Positions 21,552 through 31,578 of a DNA stretch of 64,000 nucleotides are shown here, in pieces. A program made the position numbers and the translations under genes. Positions within the stretch are counted from its first letter, which is position 1; each line of letters starts with the position of its first letter. The DNA is from Stenotrophomonas maltophilia (GTDB taxonomy: Bacteria > Pseudomonadota > Gammaproteobacteria > Xanthomonadales > Xanthomonadaceae): NCBI RefSeq assembly GCF_001676385.1, contig NZ_LYVJ01000006.1, forward strand, positions 186,001 through 250,000, in the 5' to 3' direction. Below the pieces are notes generated by a model. That model did no database searches, was not told the DNA's origin, and worked only from the letters and a program-made list of their open reading frames with translations.

Positions 21552-23582
21552 ATGGCTACCCCAGGCTTGGGCTTCATCGGCCGCACGACCCTCATCATCA
21601 CCGCGCTGCTCGCCCTGGGCGGCTGCGCGACACTGCGCCAGTTCGGCCCGTCGGTGCAGGTCGCCTCGGTCACGCCCGGCCAGTACATCGCACTCAAGCG
21701 TGGCGATATCCTCACCACCGGCAAGCTCAGTGCGGCCACCACGGAAACCCTGCGCGTGGCCGGCCTCGACGAAGCGGCCTGCGCCAGGCCGGGACTGCCC
21801 TGCATCGAGGCGATGGAAGCCAGCATCGTGGTACGCGAGGAGGACAAGCGTTCGGCCCTGGCCGAGCTGTGGTTGCAGCATGCGATGACCCTGCCTGCGC
21901 CAACGCGCGAGTACTCTGCGTCTGGCCGGGCCAAGACCGCGGTCACCGAACTGGATGCCGGCTTCGAGCCTCGCCTCGACGCGTGGATGCAGGTGGCGCG
22001 CCAGTCCTACGCCTACCTGTTCTTCACCGAGCGCACCGCGAACCAGCGCGGCTTCGAAGACCGCCAGACGCAGGTGCGCGACTACTACAACCTGGCCGTG
22101 CAGGAGGCTTCGGTGCAGCTGTACGACGCGTACGCCATCGGGCGCGTGCGCGAGGTCGATGGTCATTTCCGGTTGGGCCGCTGGACCTTCGCGCTGGCGC
22201 CCGGCGGCGATGGCTCGCCCTTGGCGGCCGGTACCCCCACCGAACTGGTGCCGGCGGCGTCGTTGTCGTTCACCGGCACGTTGCGCAGCGTGCATCGCCG
22301 CGATGGCTTCGGTGCGGAACTGGTGGCGGTGATGGAGGATCCGGCAGGCACGATCACCGCCGCCGCAACTTCAACGAACGCGGGAGAGCAGGCCAACGCA
22401 CCCACCACGCAGGGTTGGAGCGAAATGCCCTCGCCGTCGATCTCGGTGCTGCTGCACTTTTCCGGAAGCAACCTGTGGGAAGTGCTTCACGACGATGCAC
22501 CGGAACTGGAGATCCACGATCCCTACCAAGTCACGGAAGTCACCCTGCACGGCCAGCAGGTGCCATTGGCGGCCAACTTCACCGCTGGCTATGCGTTGTG
22601 GCTGGCCCGTTCCAATTTCAGCCGCCAGTCGCTGCGCTCGCTGTTCGGGGGCAAGGGCGGCATCGACACGCCGCATCTGTTCATGATGCAGCCTTACGAT
22701 CCGGACCGCCGCGTGCTGCTGATGATCCACGGCCTGGCCAGCAGCCCGGAAGCCTGGGTCAACGTGGCCAACGAGCTGATGCGCGACGATGAGATCCGCC
22801 GGGATTTCCAGATCTGGCAGTTCTACTACCCGACCAACATGCCCATCGCGATGAGCCATGATGCCATGCGCCATACGATGGCCGCGGTGTTCAGGCACTT
22901 CGACCCCACCGGCACGGCGCGGGCCTCGCATGACATGGTGCTGGTCGGGCACAGCATGGGCGGGGTGATCGCGCGCCTGATGGTCTCCTCCTCAGGCGAC
23001 CACCTGGTCGAGACGCTGCTGGCCACCGCGCAGATGACGCCCGCCCAGCGCGAACTGCTGCGCACCAAGGGGGCGCCGGTGCTGACCTTCCTGCCGGAAC
23101 CGGAGGTGACCCGCGTGGTGTTCATCGCCACGCCGCACCGCGGCACCGATGTGGCCGGCACCCGCCTCGGCCGGTGGCTGGGCCGACTGGTGCGGCTGCC
23201 CCTGACCGTGCTGGAGGACGTGACCACCCTCGCCAGCGACGGCCAGATCGATCGCAACGACGGCAAGCACGGCTACCCGATGAACAGCATCCAGAACCTG
23301 GACAAGGATGACCCGTTCGTCCGCGCCGTAGCCGACCTGCCGATGTCGCCGAAGGTGCGCTACCACTCGATCATCGCCCGCGCCAGAGCCGATGGCACAC
23401 TGGAAACAACCGATGACGGGCTGGTGCCATACTGGAGCTCGCACCTGCCACATGCCGTCTCGGAAAAGGTGATCGTGTCCGGCCACAGCGTGCAGGAAGC
23501 CACCCCGGCCATCGTCGAACTGCGCCGCATCCTGCACGAGGACATGCAGCAGCACCGGCCGGGGCCACGCCAGGCCCATTGA
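21552..23582 (+). CDS. Alpha/beta-hydrolase lipoprotein
   Basis: 676-residue predicted lipoprotein with lipobox LALGGC (Cys25). Residues about 30-390 have no recognised domain. From about 390 an alpha/beta hydrolase fold follows: oxyanion strand VLLMIHGLASSPEAW, nucleophile elbow GHSMGG (Ser468), and FIATPHRGTDVAG as in esterases and lipases acting on lipids. The catalytic His is probably in SGHSVQEATPAI near 655. AGGAGG is 5 bases from the ATG. Likely anchored in the outer membrane or periplasm; the substrate is unknown. Confidence 0.85.
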   Translation: MATPGLGFIGRTTLIITALLALGGCATLRQFGPSVQVASVTPGQYIALKRGDILTTGKLSAATTETLRVAGLDEAACARPGLPCIEAMEASIVVREEDKRSALAELWLQHAMTLPAPTREYSASGRAKTAVTELDAGFEPRLDAWMQVARQSYAYLFFTERTANQRGFEDRQTQVRDYYNLAVQEASVQLYDAYAIGRVREVDGHFRLGRWTFALAPGGDGSPLAAGTPTELVPAASLSFTGTLRSVHRRDGFGAELVAVMEDPAGTITAAATSTNAGEQANAPTTQGWSEMPSPSISVLLHFSGSNLWEVLHDDAPELEIHDPYQVTEVTLHGQQVPLAANFTAGYALWLARSNFSRQSLRSLFGGKGGIDTPHLFMMQPYDPDRRVLLMIHGLASSPEAWVNVANELMRDDEIRRDFQIWQFYYPTNMPIAMSHDAMRHTMAAVFRHFDPTGTARASHDMVLVGHSMGGVIARLMVSSSGDHLVETLLATAQMTPAQRELLRTKGAPVLTFLPEPEVTRVVFIATPHRGTDVAGTRLGRWLGRLVRLPLTVLEDVTTLASDGQIDRNDGKHGYPMNSIQNLDKDDPFVRAVADLPMSPKVRYHSIIARARADGTLETTDDGLVPYWSSHLPHAVSEKVIVSGHSVQEATPAIVELRRILHEDMQQHRPGPRQAH

Positions 23583-23648
23583 ACGGCCCCTCATCGCACG
23601 TGCGCACCCACCCTCCTATGCTGGCCCCACACGCCACAGGAGATCCGC

Positions 23649-24521
23649 ATGAACACGCAGGAACCCAGCCGCCAGCCCAGCCCCGACCCGGCTGAGCGCG
23701 ACGCCTTCTTCCCGTCGCCCTACTCGCTGTCGCAGTTCACATCGGCGAAGAGCAACCTGTCCGGTGCCGACTATCCCGACGCACGCCGCGATGGCCGTTG
23801 GAAGGTACTGATGATCGCCGCCGACGAGCGCTACCTGCCCACTGCCGACGGCCCTCTGTTTTCCACCGGCAACCATCCGGTGGAAACCCTGCTGCCGATG
23901 TACCACCTGGACAAGGCCGGCTTCGACATCGACATCGCGACGCTGTCCGGCAATGCGGCCAAGTTCGAGTGGTGGGCGTTTCCGCGCGAGGACAGGGAAA
24001 TCGGCGGATTGTACGAACGCTACGCGGCGCGCTTCCGCCAGCCTCTGCGCCTGGACGAGGTGGTCGCGACGCTCGGCCCTGATTCGGATTACGCGGCGGT
24101 ATTCATCCCCGGTGGCCACGGCGCGCTGATCGGCCTGCCACAGAGCCGGGCAGTGAAGGCGGCGCTGCGGTGGGCGATGGCCGAGCAGCGCCACATCATC
24201 ACGCTCTGCCACGGGCCGGCCGCGCTGCTGGCCGCAGGCGTGGACGAGGCCGACGGCGGGTCGCTCTTCCGCGGCTACCGCATCTGTGCCTTCCCCGACG
24301 CGATGGACCGGCAGACACCGGGCATCGGCTACATGCCCGGGCAGTTGCGCTGGTTCTTCGGCGAACGGCTGGCGCAGCAGGGCGTGCAGGTCGTCAACAA
24401 CGGCATCGATGGCAGCGTGCTGCAGGATCGCCTGCTGCTCACTGGCGACAGCCCGCTGGCCGCCAACGCGCTGGGCCAGCTGGCCGCGCGTACCCTGCTC
24501 GACGCCCTGGCCGCGCGCTGA
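23649..24521 (+). CDS. hchA: Hsp31 glyoxalase III / protein deglycase HchA
   Basis: 290-residue DJ-1/PfpI superfamily enzyme that detoxifies methylglyoxal without glutathione and has chaperone activity. The Hsp31 subgroup is shown by the N-terminal extension with FFPSPYSLSQFTSAKS, the catalytic triad region PVETLLPMYHLDKAGFD (Glu79, His86) and the nucleophile elbow LCHGPAALL (Cys187). The length fits E. coli HchA. AGGAG lies before the ATG. Monocistronic by spacing. Confidence 0.93.
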   Translation: MNTQEPSRQPSPDPAERDAFFPSPYSLSQFTSAKSNLSGADYPDARRDGRWKVLMIAADERYLPTADGPLFSTGNHPVETLLPMYHLDKAGFDIDIATLSGNAAKFEWWAFPREDREIGGLYERYAARFRQPLRLDEVVATLGPDSDYAAVFIPGGHGALIGLPQSRAVKAALRWAMAEQRHIITLCHGPAALLAAGVDEADGGSLFRGYRICAFPDAMDRQTPGIGYMPGQLRWFFGERLAQQGVQVVNNGIDGSVLQDRLLLTGDSPLAANALGQLAARTLLDALAAR

Positions 24522-24693
24522 TCCGGAGGACGGTTGATGCAGGTGCTACCGGTACACGCCGCCCGCTGTCGTGGCCGGCTCGAAGGCTGTTGGCTGGCTG
24601 CCGCACGCGAATCGCCCATCCCGGCATAGCCCCGGCCATGCCCGCCGTGGCATGCTGCATGAAACCGTTTTCATGGAATGGAGGGATTCCACG

Positions 24694-25548
24694 ATGCTGC
24701 TGCGTTTCCGCCACCGCGCGCTGACCGCGCTGCTGATGCTCGCCCTGCCTGCCGCCGCATGGGCCACCGCGCCGGCGCCGCTGAAGGTGATGTCTTTCAA
24801 CGTGCGCACGCCGGCCGATACCGAGCCCGGCAAGCGCTGGCCCGATCGTCGCGATGCGATGGTCAAGGTCATCCTCGAAGCGCACCCCGCGGTGATCGGC
24901 ACCCAGGAGCTGGTGAAGGAACAGGCCGATTACCTGTCCCGGCACCTGCCCGGTTACCGCTGGTTCGGCGAGGGCCGCCGTGGCGGCAGCGGCGACGAGC
25001 ACATGGGCGTGTTCTATGACAGCAAGGTGCTGGCGGTGGAGGAATCCGGCAACTTCTGGCTGTCCGATACACCCGACGTGCCCGGCAGCATCACCTGGGG
25101 CAACCTGTACCCGCGAATGGTCACCTGGGCCCTGTTCCGGCGCCTCGATGACGGGCGCCGCTTCTACTTCATGGATACCCACCTGCCCTACCGCGACGAG
25201 GACGAACCGCGGCGGGTGAAGGGGGCTGAACTGATCGGCAGGCGCGTGGCCGGGCTGCCGGCCGGCCTGCCTGTGGTGTTGACCGGCGACTTCAACAGCG
25301 AGCCGGGCGGTGACACCTATGAAGCGTTCACCCGCGTGCTGCAGGACGCCCGCACCCAGGTCAAGGCGCCGCAGGGACCGCGCCTGACCTTCCACGATTT
25401 CACCGGCACGGCCACCGCGCAGCTGGACTGGGTACTGGTGCGCGGCTTCCATGCGCGCAGCTTCCTCACCGATGACCGCCGCATTGACGGCGTGCTGCCG
25501 TCGGATCATTTCCCGCTGGTGGTCGAGCTGGACTGGCCGACGCCCTGA
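24694..25548 (+). CDS. Exported endonuclease/exonuclease/phosphatase-family protein
   Basis: 284 residues with a signal peptide (LTALLMLALPAAAWA). EEP fold motifs are VMSFNVRTP near the mature N-terminus, IGTQEL, FMDTHLPYRDEDEP, VLTGDFNSEPGG, and SDHFPLV at the end, giving the metal and catalytic residues of the DNase I/sphingomyelinase superfamily. Single-domain secreted members act on phosphodiesters or phosphates, and the substrate here cannot be told. Start chosen at the ATG with GGAGG 8-9 bases upstream rather than an earlier in-frame ATG. Confidence 0.85.
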   Translation: MLLRFRHRALTALLMLALPAAAWATAPAPLKVMSFNVRTPADTEPGKRWPDRRDAMVKVILEAHPAVIGTQELVKEQADYLSRHLPGYRWFGEGRRGGSGDEHMGVFYDSKVLAVEESGNFWLSDTPDVPGSITWGNLYPRMVTWALFRRLDDGRRFYFMDTHLPYRDEDEPRRVKGAELIGRRVAGLPAGLPVVLTGDFNSEPGGDTYEAFTRVLQDARTQVKAPQGPRLTFHDFTGTATAQLDWVLVRGFHARSFLTDDRRIDGVLPSDHFPLVVELDWPTP

Positions 25549-25567
25549 ACGGGCACGGCGGCCGTCG

Positions 25568-25831
25568 CTACGGCGGCGGCTGCCGCGACAGCATGCGGTA
25601 CAGCGCCTGATGCTGGTCGCGTGCCTGGCAGATGCGGGCACCGACCGCAAGGAACACCGCGACCCCGATCAGTCCCAGCCCGAGCATCGAATCCGGCAAC
25701 CGCAGAAAACCGATGGCAGCGGCCATCGTCGCCAGCACCAGCAGCACTACGACCGACACCGACAAGCCGGCGCCGGGCAACCCCGGATCGCCGAACACCA
25801 TGCGTTGGGTATCCCGCCTGCGGTCGCTCAT
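25568..25831 (-). CDS. Small two-span membrane protein
   Basis: 87 residues: soluble basic start MSDRRRDTQRM, hydrophobic spans at about 26-47 (SVSVVVLLVLATMAAAIGFL) and 50-68, then a short tail ARDQHQALYRMLSRQPPP. The ATG has GGAGG 7 bases upstream; the longer reading to 25846 has none. Convergent with the preceding gene. No family recognised. Confidence 0.55.
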   Translation of the reverse strand: MSDRRRDTQRMVFGDPGLPGAGLSVSVVVLLVLATMAAAIGFLRLPDSMLGLGLIGVAVFLAVGARICQARDQHQALYRMLSRQPPP

Positions 25832-26035
25832 CACCTGTCCTCCCAAGAGCCTGCCCCACTAGTTACACGGCGGGCACGGGTTGCGGCAGAGGCAGAAACG
25901 TCACCACTGTGACGAAGCCCACGGCCTGCGTCGCGCCATTCCATCTTCATCAACCGACGGTGGAAAGGGCATGGCTCGCTGTGCCGGCCAGACGGGGTGA
26001 TCCTCTACCGCCGCGACACGGCAGCGCAGGACCGG

Positions 26036-26074
26036 GAGAGAAAAGGGGACGGGCCGCCACCGCGTCCGTCCCCT
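26036..26074 (-). terminator. Terminator of the sme operon
   Basis: On the minus strand AGGGGACGG pairs with CCGTCCCCT, followed by TTTTCTCTC. It lies 5 bases after the smeX stop. Confidence 0.75.
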
Positions 26075-26079
26075 CGAGG

Positions 26080-27501
26080 TCATTGCACCTGGGCCACGCT
26101 TGGGGGCTGTGGCGACTGCCCCCACCCACCCAGCGCCTTGTACACCCCCACGACGCTGACATTGACTTCAGCTTCGGCCGCAGCCAGTGCATCATCGGCC
26201 GCCAACTGGGTGCGCTGCGCATCAAGCAGGGTGAGGAAGTCCTCCGAGCCCTCGCGATATCGGATCTGCGCCAGCGATTCGGCACGCCGTGCCGCCTGCG
26301 CCTGCTCGACCACGATCGCCAACCGCGCCTGCTGCTTTGAATAACGGGTCAGCGCGTTCTCGGTGTCCTCCAGGGCCAGCAGTACCGCCTGCTCGTACTG
26401 CGCGGCCACGCCTTCGGCTTCAGCCTTGCTGGCACGCAGGCGTGCACGCACGGTGCCGAAGTCGAATGCCGCCCAGCTCAGCGATGGGGTCAGCGACCAG
26501 GCCTTGTTGTTGCCGTTGACGAGGCCACTGGCATCGCCGCCGAGGAAACCGACAAAACCGGACAGCGACAACCGCGGGAACAGGTCCGCGGTGGCCACGC
26601 CCACGCGCGCGGTGGCAGCAGCCAGGCGCCGCTCGGCCACGCGCACGTCGGCGCGCTGGCGCAGCAGTTCGCGGGTGTCGCCCAGCGGCAACGGCTTGGC
26701 GAACGCTGGCACCTCATGCGGCGCGAGCATGTCGGCCAGGACCTCCGGACGTTGGCCCAGCAGCACCGCCAGGCGGTTACGCGACTGCGTCTCGGCGACT
26801 TCCAGCAAGGGGATGTCGGCCTCGATCGCCTTCAGGCGGGCACGGCTGCTCTGCACATCCAGCTCGCTGCCGGCACCCAGCTCCCAGCGTGCTTCGGTCA
26901 GCTTCTGCGTGTCGCGCAGGTTCACCAGGGTGCGCTGGGCGACGGCGATGCGCTTCTGCGTGCCGCGCAGCTCGAAGTAGTTGCGCGCAACTTCGGCGGC
27001 CACCAGTACCTGTGCATCGGCCAGGTTGGCCTGTTCGGCGTCCAGGTCGGCGCGCGCTGCCTCCGCAGCACGGCGCTTGCGACCGAACAGATCCAGTTCC
27101 CAGCCGGCGTCGAAACCGAGTTGGTAGCTTTCACTGAACACCCGCTGCCCACCCTGCTGCGGATCGGGTTGCTTGCGACGGTCGTAGCTGCCGCCGGCGG
27201 TGATGTGCGGCGCCTGGTCGAAGCGGCTTTCGACGAATACCGCCCGGGCCTGGCTGACCCGGGCAACGGCCACGCGCAGGTCCAGGTTGTCCGACAGTGC
27301 GCCGTGCACCAGTTCCTCCAGCACCGGATCATCGAACTGCGCCCACCAGCTGGCTACCGGCGAGGCGGTGCTGAACACCGGCTGCTGCGCGCCCTGCAGC
27401 ACGACCGGTTCCTGCACCGGTGCCTTGTAGTTCGGGCCGACGCTGACACAGCCAGCCAGCACGAGGCTGGAGACGGCCATCGCCAACGTGCGGATCACCA
27501 T
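26080..27501 (-). CDS. smeX: Outer-membrane efflux channel SmeX
   Basis: 473-residue TolC/OprM-type (NodT family) outer-membrane factor of the SmeVWX tripartite pump. It has lipobox LAGC (Cys18), the family start CVSVGPNYKAP, two repeated OEP domains with coiled-coil hairpins, and a C-terminal ending VYKALGGWG. Its start overlaps the smeU2 stop by 7 bases, so the two are translationally linked. Last gene of smeU1-V-W-U2-X, with a terminator directly after it. The gene order with two SDR genes is diagnostic for this system. Confidence 0.92.
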   Translation of the reverse strand: MVIRTLAMAVSSLVLAGCVSVGPNYKAPVQEPVVLQGAQQPVFSTASPVASWWAQFDDPVLEELVHGALSDNLDLRVAVARVSQARAVFVESRFDQAPHITAGGSYDRRKQPDPQQGGQRVFSESYQLGFDAGWELDLFGRKRRAAEAARADLDAEQANLADAQVLVAAEVARNYFELRGTQKRIAVAQRTLVNLRDTQKLTEARWELGAGSELDVQSSRARLKAIEADIPLLEVAETQSRNRLAVLLGQRPEVLADMLAPHEVPAFAKPLPLGDTRELLRQRADVRVAERRLAAATARVGVATADLFPRLSLSGFVGFLGGDASGLVNGNNKAWSLTPSLSWAAFDFGTVRARLRASKAEAEGVAAQYEQAVLLALEDTENALTRYSKQQARLAIVVEQAQAARRAESLAQIRYREGSEDFLTLLDAQRTQLAADDALAAAEAEVNVSVVGVYKALGGWGQSPQPPSVAQVQ

Positions 27502-28232
27502 GGCAGCACCTCGCCCAGGTAGGTGAAGCTGCCGCTGGCGCCGGCGTCACCGATCAGCGCCATTTCGACGCTGGAACGCGCACCCTCGCTGATTTCGATC
27601 TCGCCGTTGCCACCGTTCATGTCGGTCTTCACGTAGCCCGGATGCACGGTGTTGACCTTGATCGGGGTATTGCGCAGCTCATGGGCCAGGCTGAGCGTCC
27701 AGCTGTTCACCGCTGCCTTGGATGCGTTGTAGGCCGGGATCTTGAAATCGTAGATGCCCGAGCTCGGATCCGCGTGCAGGGTCTGCGAACCGAGCATGCT
27801 GGACACATTGACGATGCGGCCCGATTTGGCCTGCTTGACCAGGGGCAGGAAGGCCTGGGTCACTGCCACCAGCGCGTACACGTTGGTGTCGAAGGTGCGC
27901 TTCCAGGTCTCCAGCGATTGTTCCGACGGCGCCAGCGCCGGGTTTTCGATCATGATGCCGGCGTTGTTGACCAGGATATCGAGGCGGCCGTGGCGCTGGC
28001 GGACCTGCTCGGCGGCCTCGGCAATGCTGGCCGCGTCGGTCACGTCCAGCTGGATGGCCTCCACCGGCAGCCCTTCGGCCTGCAGTTTCAGCGCGAGTTC
28101 CACTGCCGTTTCCCGCTTGCGCCCGGCCAACAGCGTATGCACGCCGGCCTGGGCCAGTTGGCGCACGGTTTCCAGGCCGATGCCACGGGTGGCGCCGGTG
28201 ACCAGGGCGATCTTGTTCTGATGATTGTTCAT
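27495..28232 (-). CDS. smeU2: Short-chain dehydrogenase SmeU2
   Basis: 245-residue classical SDR encoded inside the efflux operon. NAD(P) motif GATRGIG (about 14-20), NNAG in the central strand, catalytic Ser in VSSMLGS and catalytic YNASK (Tyr/Lys) are all present, so it should be an active oxidoreductase. It lies between smeW and smeX. Its substrate is unknown; a role in handling electrophilic or redox-stress compounds that induce the pump is an inference. Confidence 0.92.
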   Translation of the reverse strand: MNNHQNKIALVTGATRGIGLETVRQLAQAGVHTLLAGRKRETAVELALKLQAEGLPVEAIQLDVTDAASIAEAAEQVRQRHGRLDILVNNAGIMIENPALAPSEQSLETWKRTFDTNVYALVAVTQAFLPLVKQAKSGRIVNVSSMLGSQTLHADPSSGIYDFKIPAYNASKAAVNSWTLSLAHELRNTPIKVNTVHPGYVKTDMNGGNGEIEISEGARSSVEMALIGDAGASGSFTYLGEVLPW

Positions 28233-28295
28233 GGATTCATGCCTTCTGGGGGGAGGCGTTCGCCGGCCGATGGCCGGCGACGCCGCAACTGCAGG

Positions 28296-31200
28296 TCAGT
28301 GATGGAGGGTGGGTTCGCCATGGCGCACGAGCTGGCCACCGCCCTTGCGGGTGACGAGCTTGCGCAGGGCGACGTAGAACACCGGCGTGAGGAACAGGCC
28401 GAACAGGGTCACGCCCAGCATGCCGGCGAACACGGTGATACCGGTCACCGAGCGCACCTCGGCGCCTGCACCGTGCGACAGCACCAGCGGCACGGTGCCG
28501 GCGATGAACGCGATGGAGGTCATCACGATCGGACGCAAACGCAGGCGGCAGGCCTCCAACGCGGCTTCAACGATGCCCTTGCCGCCCATCTCCAGCTCGC
28601 GGGCGAATTCGACGATCAGGATCGCGTTCTTGCACGCCAGGCCCATCAGCACCACCAGGCCGACCTGCACGAACACGTTGTTGTCGCCACCGGTCAGCCA
28701 CACGCCGAACAGCGCGGACAGCAGGGTCATCGGCACGATCAGGATCACCGCCAGTGGCAGCGACCAGCTCTCGTACAGCGCGGCCAGCACCAGGAAGGCC
28801 AGCATGATCGCCACCGGGAACACGATGAAGGCTGCCTTGCCCTGGGTCGCCTGCTGGTAGCTCAGGTCGGTCCATTCAGTGGTCATGCCCACCGGCAGCA
28901 CTTTGCCGGCGATCTCGGTCAGCTTGTTCATCGCCTCGGCCGAGGACAGCAGGCGCGGGTCGGCCTCGCCGGCGAGGTCGGCCGCCGGGTAGCCATTGAA
29001 GCGCAGCACCGGGTCCGGGCCGAAGGTCTGCTTGATGGTGACCATCGAACCGATCGGCACCATCTCGCCGCGATCGTTGCGGGTGCGCAGCTTGCCGATA
29101 TCCTCGACGCTCTCGCGGAACGGGCCGTCAGCCTGCGCGATCACCTGCCAGGTACGGCCGAACTGGTTGAAGTCGTTGACGTAGGCCGAGCCGAGGTAGG
29201 TCTGCAGGGTATCGAACAGCTCGGTGAGCTGCACGCCCTGTGCCTTGGCCTTGACCCGGTCGACCTCGGCATCCAGCTGCGGCACGTTCGCCTGGTAGCT
29301 GCTGATCGGGAAGGCCATGCCAGGAGTCTGCGCGACCGTGCCCTGCATTGCCTGCACGGCGTTCTGCAGCGCGCCGTAGCCCAGGTTGCCGCGGTCTTCG
29401 ATGAACATCTGGTAGCCGTTGCCGTTGCCCAGGCCAAGGATCGGCGGCGGCATCATCGCAAATGCGAAGCCTTCCTGCAGGCCGGCGATCTTCTGGTTGA
29501 TCTCGGCGTTGATCTGCGCGGCGGTGCGGCCATGGCGCTCGGCGAATGGCTTGAGCGGGATGAACGCCACACCGGTATTCGGCGTGTTGGTGAACTGCAG
29601 CGCGTTCAGGCCCGGGAACGAGATGGTGTGGGCCACGCCATCCGTTTCCTGGGCGATCTTGGCGACCTTGCGCAGCATTTCATCGGTCCGCGCGATCGAC
29701 GAGCCCTCCGGCAGTTTCACGCCGGCGATCAGGTACAGCTTGTCCTGGGTCGGGATGAAGCCCGGCGGCACCAGCTTGAAGATCACGCCGGTACCGACCA
29801 GCAGGATCGCATAGACCACGAACACCGCGCCGCGGCGGCCCAGGATGCGGGCAACGCCACGCTCGTATTTCTCCGAGCTGGACTTGAAGAAGCGGTTGAA
29901 CGGGCGGAACACCCAGCCGAACAGGCGCTCGATCAGGCGGCTCGGGCCATCCTTCGGTGCACCGTGGGCCTTCAGCAGGCGTGCGGCCAGTGCCGGCGAC
30001 AGGGTCAGCGAGTTGATCGCCGAGATCACCGTGGAGATGGCGATGGTGACTGCGAACTGCTTGTAGAACTGGCCGGTGACGCCGGACAGGAATGCCATCG
30101 GCACGAACACGGCGCACAACACCAGCGCGATCGCGATGATCGGGCCGGACACCTCGCGCATCGCCTGGTGGGCGGCCGCCGTGGGCGACAGGCCTTCCTC
30201 GATGTTGCGCTCGACGTTCTCGACTACCACGATCGCGTCGTCCACCACGATGCCGATCGCCAGCACCAGGCCGAACAGGCTCAGCGTATTGATCGAGAAG
30301 CCCAGCAGGTAGAGCGCCGCGAATGTACCCACTACCGACACCGGCACCGCGATCAGCGGAATGATCGAGGCACGCCAGGTCTGCAGGAACAGGATCACCA
30401 CCAGCACCACCAGCGCGATGGCTTCCAGCAGCGTCGAGACCACGGCCTTGATCGAATCACGGACGAAGATGGTGGTGTCATACACGGCTTCGTACTTCAC
30501 ATCGGCCGGCATGGTCTTCTGCATCTCGTCCATCGTGGCGATGACCTTGTCGCGGATCTCCAGCGCGTTGGCGCCGGGCGACTGGAAGATGCCGATGCCC
30601 ACTGCGTTCTTGCCGTCCAGCTGCGAGCGCAGGGTGTAGTCGCCGGCACCCAGCTCCAGGCGGGCCACATCAGCCAGGCGCACGATCTCGCCATCGGTGC
30701 CGCTCTTGAGCACGATGTCGCCGAACTCCTTTTCGGTCTTCAAGCGGCCCTGGGCATTGATGAGGGTCAGGAACTGGCTGTTCGGCAGCGGTTCGGCACC
30801 GAGCTGGCCGGCCGACACCTGCACGTTCTGCTCGCGCATGGCGCGCACCACGTCGCTGGCGGTCAGGCCGCGCGAGGCCACTTTGTCAGGGTCCAGCCAG
30901 GCGCGCATGGCGTAGTCGCCACCGCCGAAGATCTGCGCGTCACCCACGCCCGGGATGCGTGCCAGCGCATCCTTGACGTGCAGGCGCGCGTAGTTGCGCA
31001 GGTACAGGGTGTCGTACTTGCCTTGCGGCGACGTCAGGTGCACCACCATCAGGAACGTCGGCGACTGCTTCTGCGTCGTCACGCCCTGCCGGCGCACGTC
31101 CTCCGGCAGGCGCGCCTGGGCCTGCGCCACGCGGTTCTGTACCTTCACCGCCGCCGCATCCGGGTCGGTGCCCGGGCGGAAGGTGACGGTCATCTGCAGC

Positions 31201-31466
31201 ACGCCGTCCGAACCGGCCACCGACTTCAGGTACATCATGCCTTCGACGCCGTTGATCGCCTCCTCGAGGGGCGTGGCAACAGTCTCGGCAATGACCTTCG
31301 GGTTGGCGCCCGGGTACACGGTACGCACGACCACCGACGGCGGCACCACTTCCGGGTACTCGCTGATCGGCAGGATCGGAATCGTGATCAGGCCTGCGGC
31401 GAAGATCACGATCGACAGCACCGCCGCGAAGATCGGCCTGTCGATGAAGAAACGGGAAAAGTCCAT
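28296..31466 (-). CDS. smeW: RND efflux transporter SmeW
   Basis: 1056-residue inner-membrane proton/drug antiporter of the HAE1 RND family. It starts MDFSRFFIDRPIFAAVLSIV, has the proton-relay pair in TM4 (GIVVDDAIVVVENVERN), two large periplasmic loops (with TVYPGANPKVIAETVATPLE in the first) and twelve expected spans. Pairs with SmeV and SmeX. The SmeVWX pump (related to MexEF-OprN) exports quinolones, chloramphenicol and tetracyclines when over-expressed. Full length, no defects seen. Confidence 0.95.
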   Translation of the reverse strand: MDFSRFFIDRPIFAAVLSIVIFAAGLITIPILPISEYPEVVPPSVVVRTVYPGANPKVIAETVATPLEEAINGVEGMMYLKSVAGSDGVLQMTVTFRPGTDPDAAAVKVQNRVAQAQARLPEDVRRQGVTTQKQSPTFLMVVHLTSPQGKYDTLYLRNYARLHVKDALARIPGVGDAQIFGGGDYAMRAWLDPDKVASRGLTASDVVRAMREQNVQVSAGQLGAEPLPNSQFLTLINAQGRLKTEKEFGDIVLKSGTDGEIVRLADVARLELGAGDYTLRSQLDGKNAVGIGIFQSPGANALEIRDKVIATMDEMQKTMPADVKYEAVYDTTIFVRDSIKAVVSTLLEAIALVVLVVILFLQTWRASIIPLIAVPVSVVGTFAALYLLGFSINTLSLFGLVLAIGIVVDDAIVVVENVERNIEEGLSPTAAAHQAMREVSGPIIAIALVLCAVFVPMAFLSGVTGQFYKQFAVTIAISTVISAINSLTLSPALAARLLKAHGAPKDGPSRLIERLFGWVFRPFNRFFKSSSEKYERGVARILGRRGAVFVVYAILLVGTGVIFKLVPPGFIPTQDKLYLIAGVKLPEGSSIARTDEMLRKVAKIAQETDGVAHTISFPGLNALQFTNTPNTGVAFIPLKPFAERHGRTAAQINAEINQKIAGLQEGFAFAMMPPPILGLGNGNGYQMFIEDRGNLGYGALQNAVQAMQGTVAQTPGMAFPISSYQANVPQLDAEVDRVKAKAQGVQLTELFDTLQTYLGSAYVNDFNQFGRTWQVIAQADGPFRESVEDIGKLRTRNDRGEMVPIGSMVTIKQTFGPDPVLRFNGYPAADLAGEADPRLLSSAEAMNKLTEIAGKVLPVGMTTEWTDLSYQQATQGKAAFIVFPVAIMLAFLVLAALYESWSLPLAVILIVPMTLLSALFGVWLTGGDNNVFVQVGLVVLMGLACKNAILIVEFARELEMGGKGIVEAALEACRLRLRPIVMTSIAFIAGTVPLVLSHGAGAEVRSVTGITVFAGMLGVTLFGLFLTPVFYVALRKLVTRKGGGQLVRHGEPTLHH

Positions 31467-31578
31467 TGAGGAATTCCTGGGAAAGGCCTCCGGCGGGCAA
31501 CAACCGCCCTGCCCCTCGCCGTGATGACGAAGGCAGGGAAGGCTGCTGCTGGCGCCGGCAGCTAAGCGGGGACGCGGA

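Noticed and set aside
27642..31469. 1275-codon open frame on the plus strand opposite smeW
   Set aside because: It is a shadow of the smeW codon pattern: His/Gln/Arg/Asp-rich, with no domain; the minus strand encodes a full RND pump.
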